Virus record (IMG/VR): IMGVR_UViG_3300042453_005986
Span: 1-20,273 of that record
From: a virus
Length of the DNA: 20,273 bases
Strand: one strand, 5' to 3'
Notes under the pieces: generated by a model
What the model was told of the DNA's origin: nothing
Seen by the model: the letters and a program-made list of their open reading frames with translations, nothing else
Databases searched by the model: none
Made by a program: the position numbers and the translations under genes
Shown: piece by piece, positions 18,998-20,273 of the stretch
Numbering within the stretch: position 1 is the stretch's first letter
Layout of the letters: every line of letters starts with the position of its first letter

Positions 18998-20273
18998 GTC
19001 GTTGGTGAGAATGCTTGGACGCTACGACGCTGCGACCACCACGATCGACAACGTTCGCCACTGGGCGGCCGCTGACGGGTTATCGGCCAGTGCGGCCAAT
19101 AGCCCCGAAGTTCGTCGCACGCTACGCAACCGTTCGCGGTACGAGATCGCCAACAACTCTTATGCCCGCGGTATCTCGCTGACGCTGGCCAACGATTGTG
19201 TTGGTACCGGTCCTCGATTACAGATGCTGACCGCAGACGCGTTTGCAAATCGCTTTGTTGAGCAGGAGTTCTTCGCTTGGGCTGATGCAGTTGGCCTGGC
19301 AGAGAAGCTACGCACGATGCGGCTCGCTCGCGTTTCGGATGGTGAATCATTTGGTTTGCTAACTAGTAACCCAAGAATCGATTCGCCAGTTCAACTCGAT
19401 CTCAAGCTGGTCGAAGCCGAACAGGTCACATCGCCCATTTTGGCACTCGATAGTTATCGATACCTCGATGGCATTCGCTTCGATGAGCATGGCAACGCGA
19501 TCTCTTATGATGTCCTCCGAGAACATCCAGGCGACGACGCTTTCTCGTTAACCGAGAACTATGACACTATCGATGCCAGTTCGATCCTTCACTATTTCCG
19601 TAGCGATCGGCCAGGGCAAATCCGTGGCATTCCCGACATCACGCCGGCGCTGCCACTGTTTGCACAACTGCGACGATTCACGCTGGCCGTATTGGCGGCT
19701 GCCGAAACAGCGGCTGATTTCGCAGGGATTCTATACACCGACGCGCCGGCCGGTGGCGAAGCCGACGCCGCTGAACCTTTCGAACCGATCGAACTGGAGA
19801 AGCGAGCGCTCCTAACGATGCCCGGCGGTTGGAAGATGGCTCAGATGCACGCTGAGCAACCAGCCACGACTTACGCGGAGTTCAAACGCGAGATTCTCAA
19901 CGAAATCGCACGCTGTCTGAACATGCCGTTCAATGTCGCTGCTGGCAATTCGTCGGGCTACAACTACGCCTCCGGGCGACTCGATCATCAAACCTACTTC
20001 AAGTCGATCCGTGTCGAGCAGTCTCAAATGGCTCGCACCATTCTGGATCGCATTCTGTACGCGTGGCTGCGCGAAGCGATTCTCATCGAAGGCTATCTGC
20101 CCAACTCGCTTCGCACTCTCGACTCGTCGTTCGAGCATCAATGGTTTTGGGACGGACATGAGCATGTCGACCCAGCCAAAGAAGCCAATGCCCAGAAAAT
20201 CCGCCTCGCCAATCATACGACAACTCTGGCCCATGAATACGCGAGGCAGGGGCGTGATTGGGAGGCGGAACTT
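18909..20273 (+). CDS. Phage portal protein, lambda family (3' end beyond window)
   Basis: At least 455 residues are encoded and the frame is open at the right edge, so the gene is incomplete here. It matches lambda-type portals (PF05136): an N-terminal basic segment with RMLGRYDAATTTIDNVRHW, then ARGISLTLANDCVGTGPRL, DGESFGLL, and ASSILHYFRSDRPGQIRGIP. Later come EILNEIARCLNMPFNVAAGN, SGYNYASGRLDHQTYFKSI and WFWDGHEHVDPAKEANA. The portal forms the dodecameric vertex ring where DNA enters the head and the terminase docks. I chose ATG 18909, preceded by AGAAGGG. Unlike the leftward array, it uses TTA, CTA and TCA codons freely (11 times). Confidence 0.9.
   Translation, partial: MFKLLSGILSRNGDRKDRSLVRGRSARHPWSLVRMLGRYDAATTTIDNVRHWAAADGLSASAANSPEVRRTLRNRSRYEIANNSYARGISLTLANDCVGTGPRLQMLTADAFANRFVEQEFFAWADAVGLAEKLRTMRLARVSDGESFGLLTSNPRIDSPVQLDLKLVEAEQVTSPILALDSYRYLDGIRFDEHGNAISYDVLREHPGDDAFSLTENYDTIDASSILHYFRSDRPGQIRGIPDITPALPLFAQLRRFTLAVLAAAETAADFAGILYTDAPAGGEADAAEPFEPIELEKRALLTMPGGWKMAQMHAEQPATTYAEFKREILNEIARCLNMPFNVAAGNSSGYNYASGRLDHQTYFKSIRVEQSQMARTILDRILYAWLREAILIEGYLPNSLRTLDSSFEHQWFWDGHEHVDPAKEANAQKIRLANHTTTLAHEYARQGRDWEAEL

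Noticed and set aside
1-20273. tRNA genes, integrase or attachment sites marking a prophage end
   Set aside because: I found no cloverleaf-like sequence, no integrase motif and no direct repeat flanking a tRNA end in the window.

Overview
The window looks like part of a tailed phage or prophage of a planctomycete, probably of the Pirellulaceae/Rhodopirellula kind. The phage assignment rests on family-level recognition of a large terminase, a lambda-type portal, a NrS-1-type primase-helicase and a phage recombination set. The host guess is weaker. It rests on the moderate-GC coding style, the HARE-HTH and addiction-module families and the small hypothetical proteins, and no rRNA or host marker gene is present to confirm it. 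No integrase or attachment site is visible.

Layout. (1) 1-772: two leftward antitoxin-like genes without their toxins. (2) 773-1088: a divergent control region with two tandem copies of GCGACA-N5-TGTCGC. (3) 1089-8015: a rightward early operon. It encodes a sigma factor, two small proteins, a PD-(D/E)XK nuclease, a Sak4-like ATPase, a DUF669 ssDNA-binding protein, a RusA resolvase, a small unknown protein and a primase-polymerase/helicase. (4) 8016-8752: a gene-free region with 9-bp iterons in both orientations, a 34-nt purine/pyrimidine alternating tract and perfect hairpins, which is a strong replication-origin candidate. (5) 8753-10147: an orphan ParB-DNA methyltransferase. (6) 10158-15815: twelve leftward small genes, among them DUF4314, HARE-HTH and amidoligase proteins. 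Seven of them are preceded by a 43-bp repeat with no indels. (7) 15816-16089: a divergent spacer with three nested inverted repeats. (8) 16090-20273: rightward packaging genes: a small protein, the large terminase, a small protein and the portal, which runs off the window.

How the parts fit. The nuclease, ATPase, SSB-like protein and RusA form a homologous-recombination and replication kit. It sits next to the primase-helicase and the presumed origin. The sigma factor may read a promoter-like element that occurs twice: once inside the 3' end of its own gene, and once between the terminase gene and the gene before the portal. The leftward block interrupts an otherwise rightward program and looks like an accessory cassette array with its own leaders and 3' hairpins.

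The most unusual feature is that all twelve leftward genes share exactly one reading-frame phase. The opposite strand stays open in the codon-aligned frame for 2014 codons (9984-16028), through genes and spacers alike. The leftward genes therefore use no TTA, CTA or TCA codon in about 1350 codons, whereas the neighbouring portal fragment uses 11 in 455.
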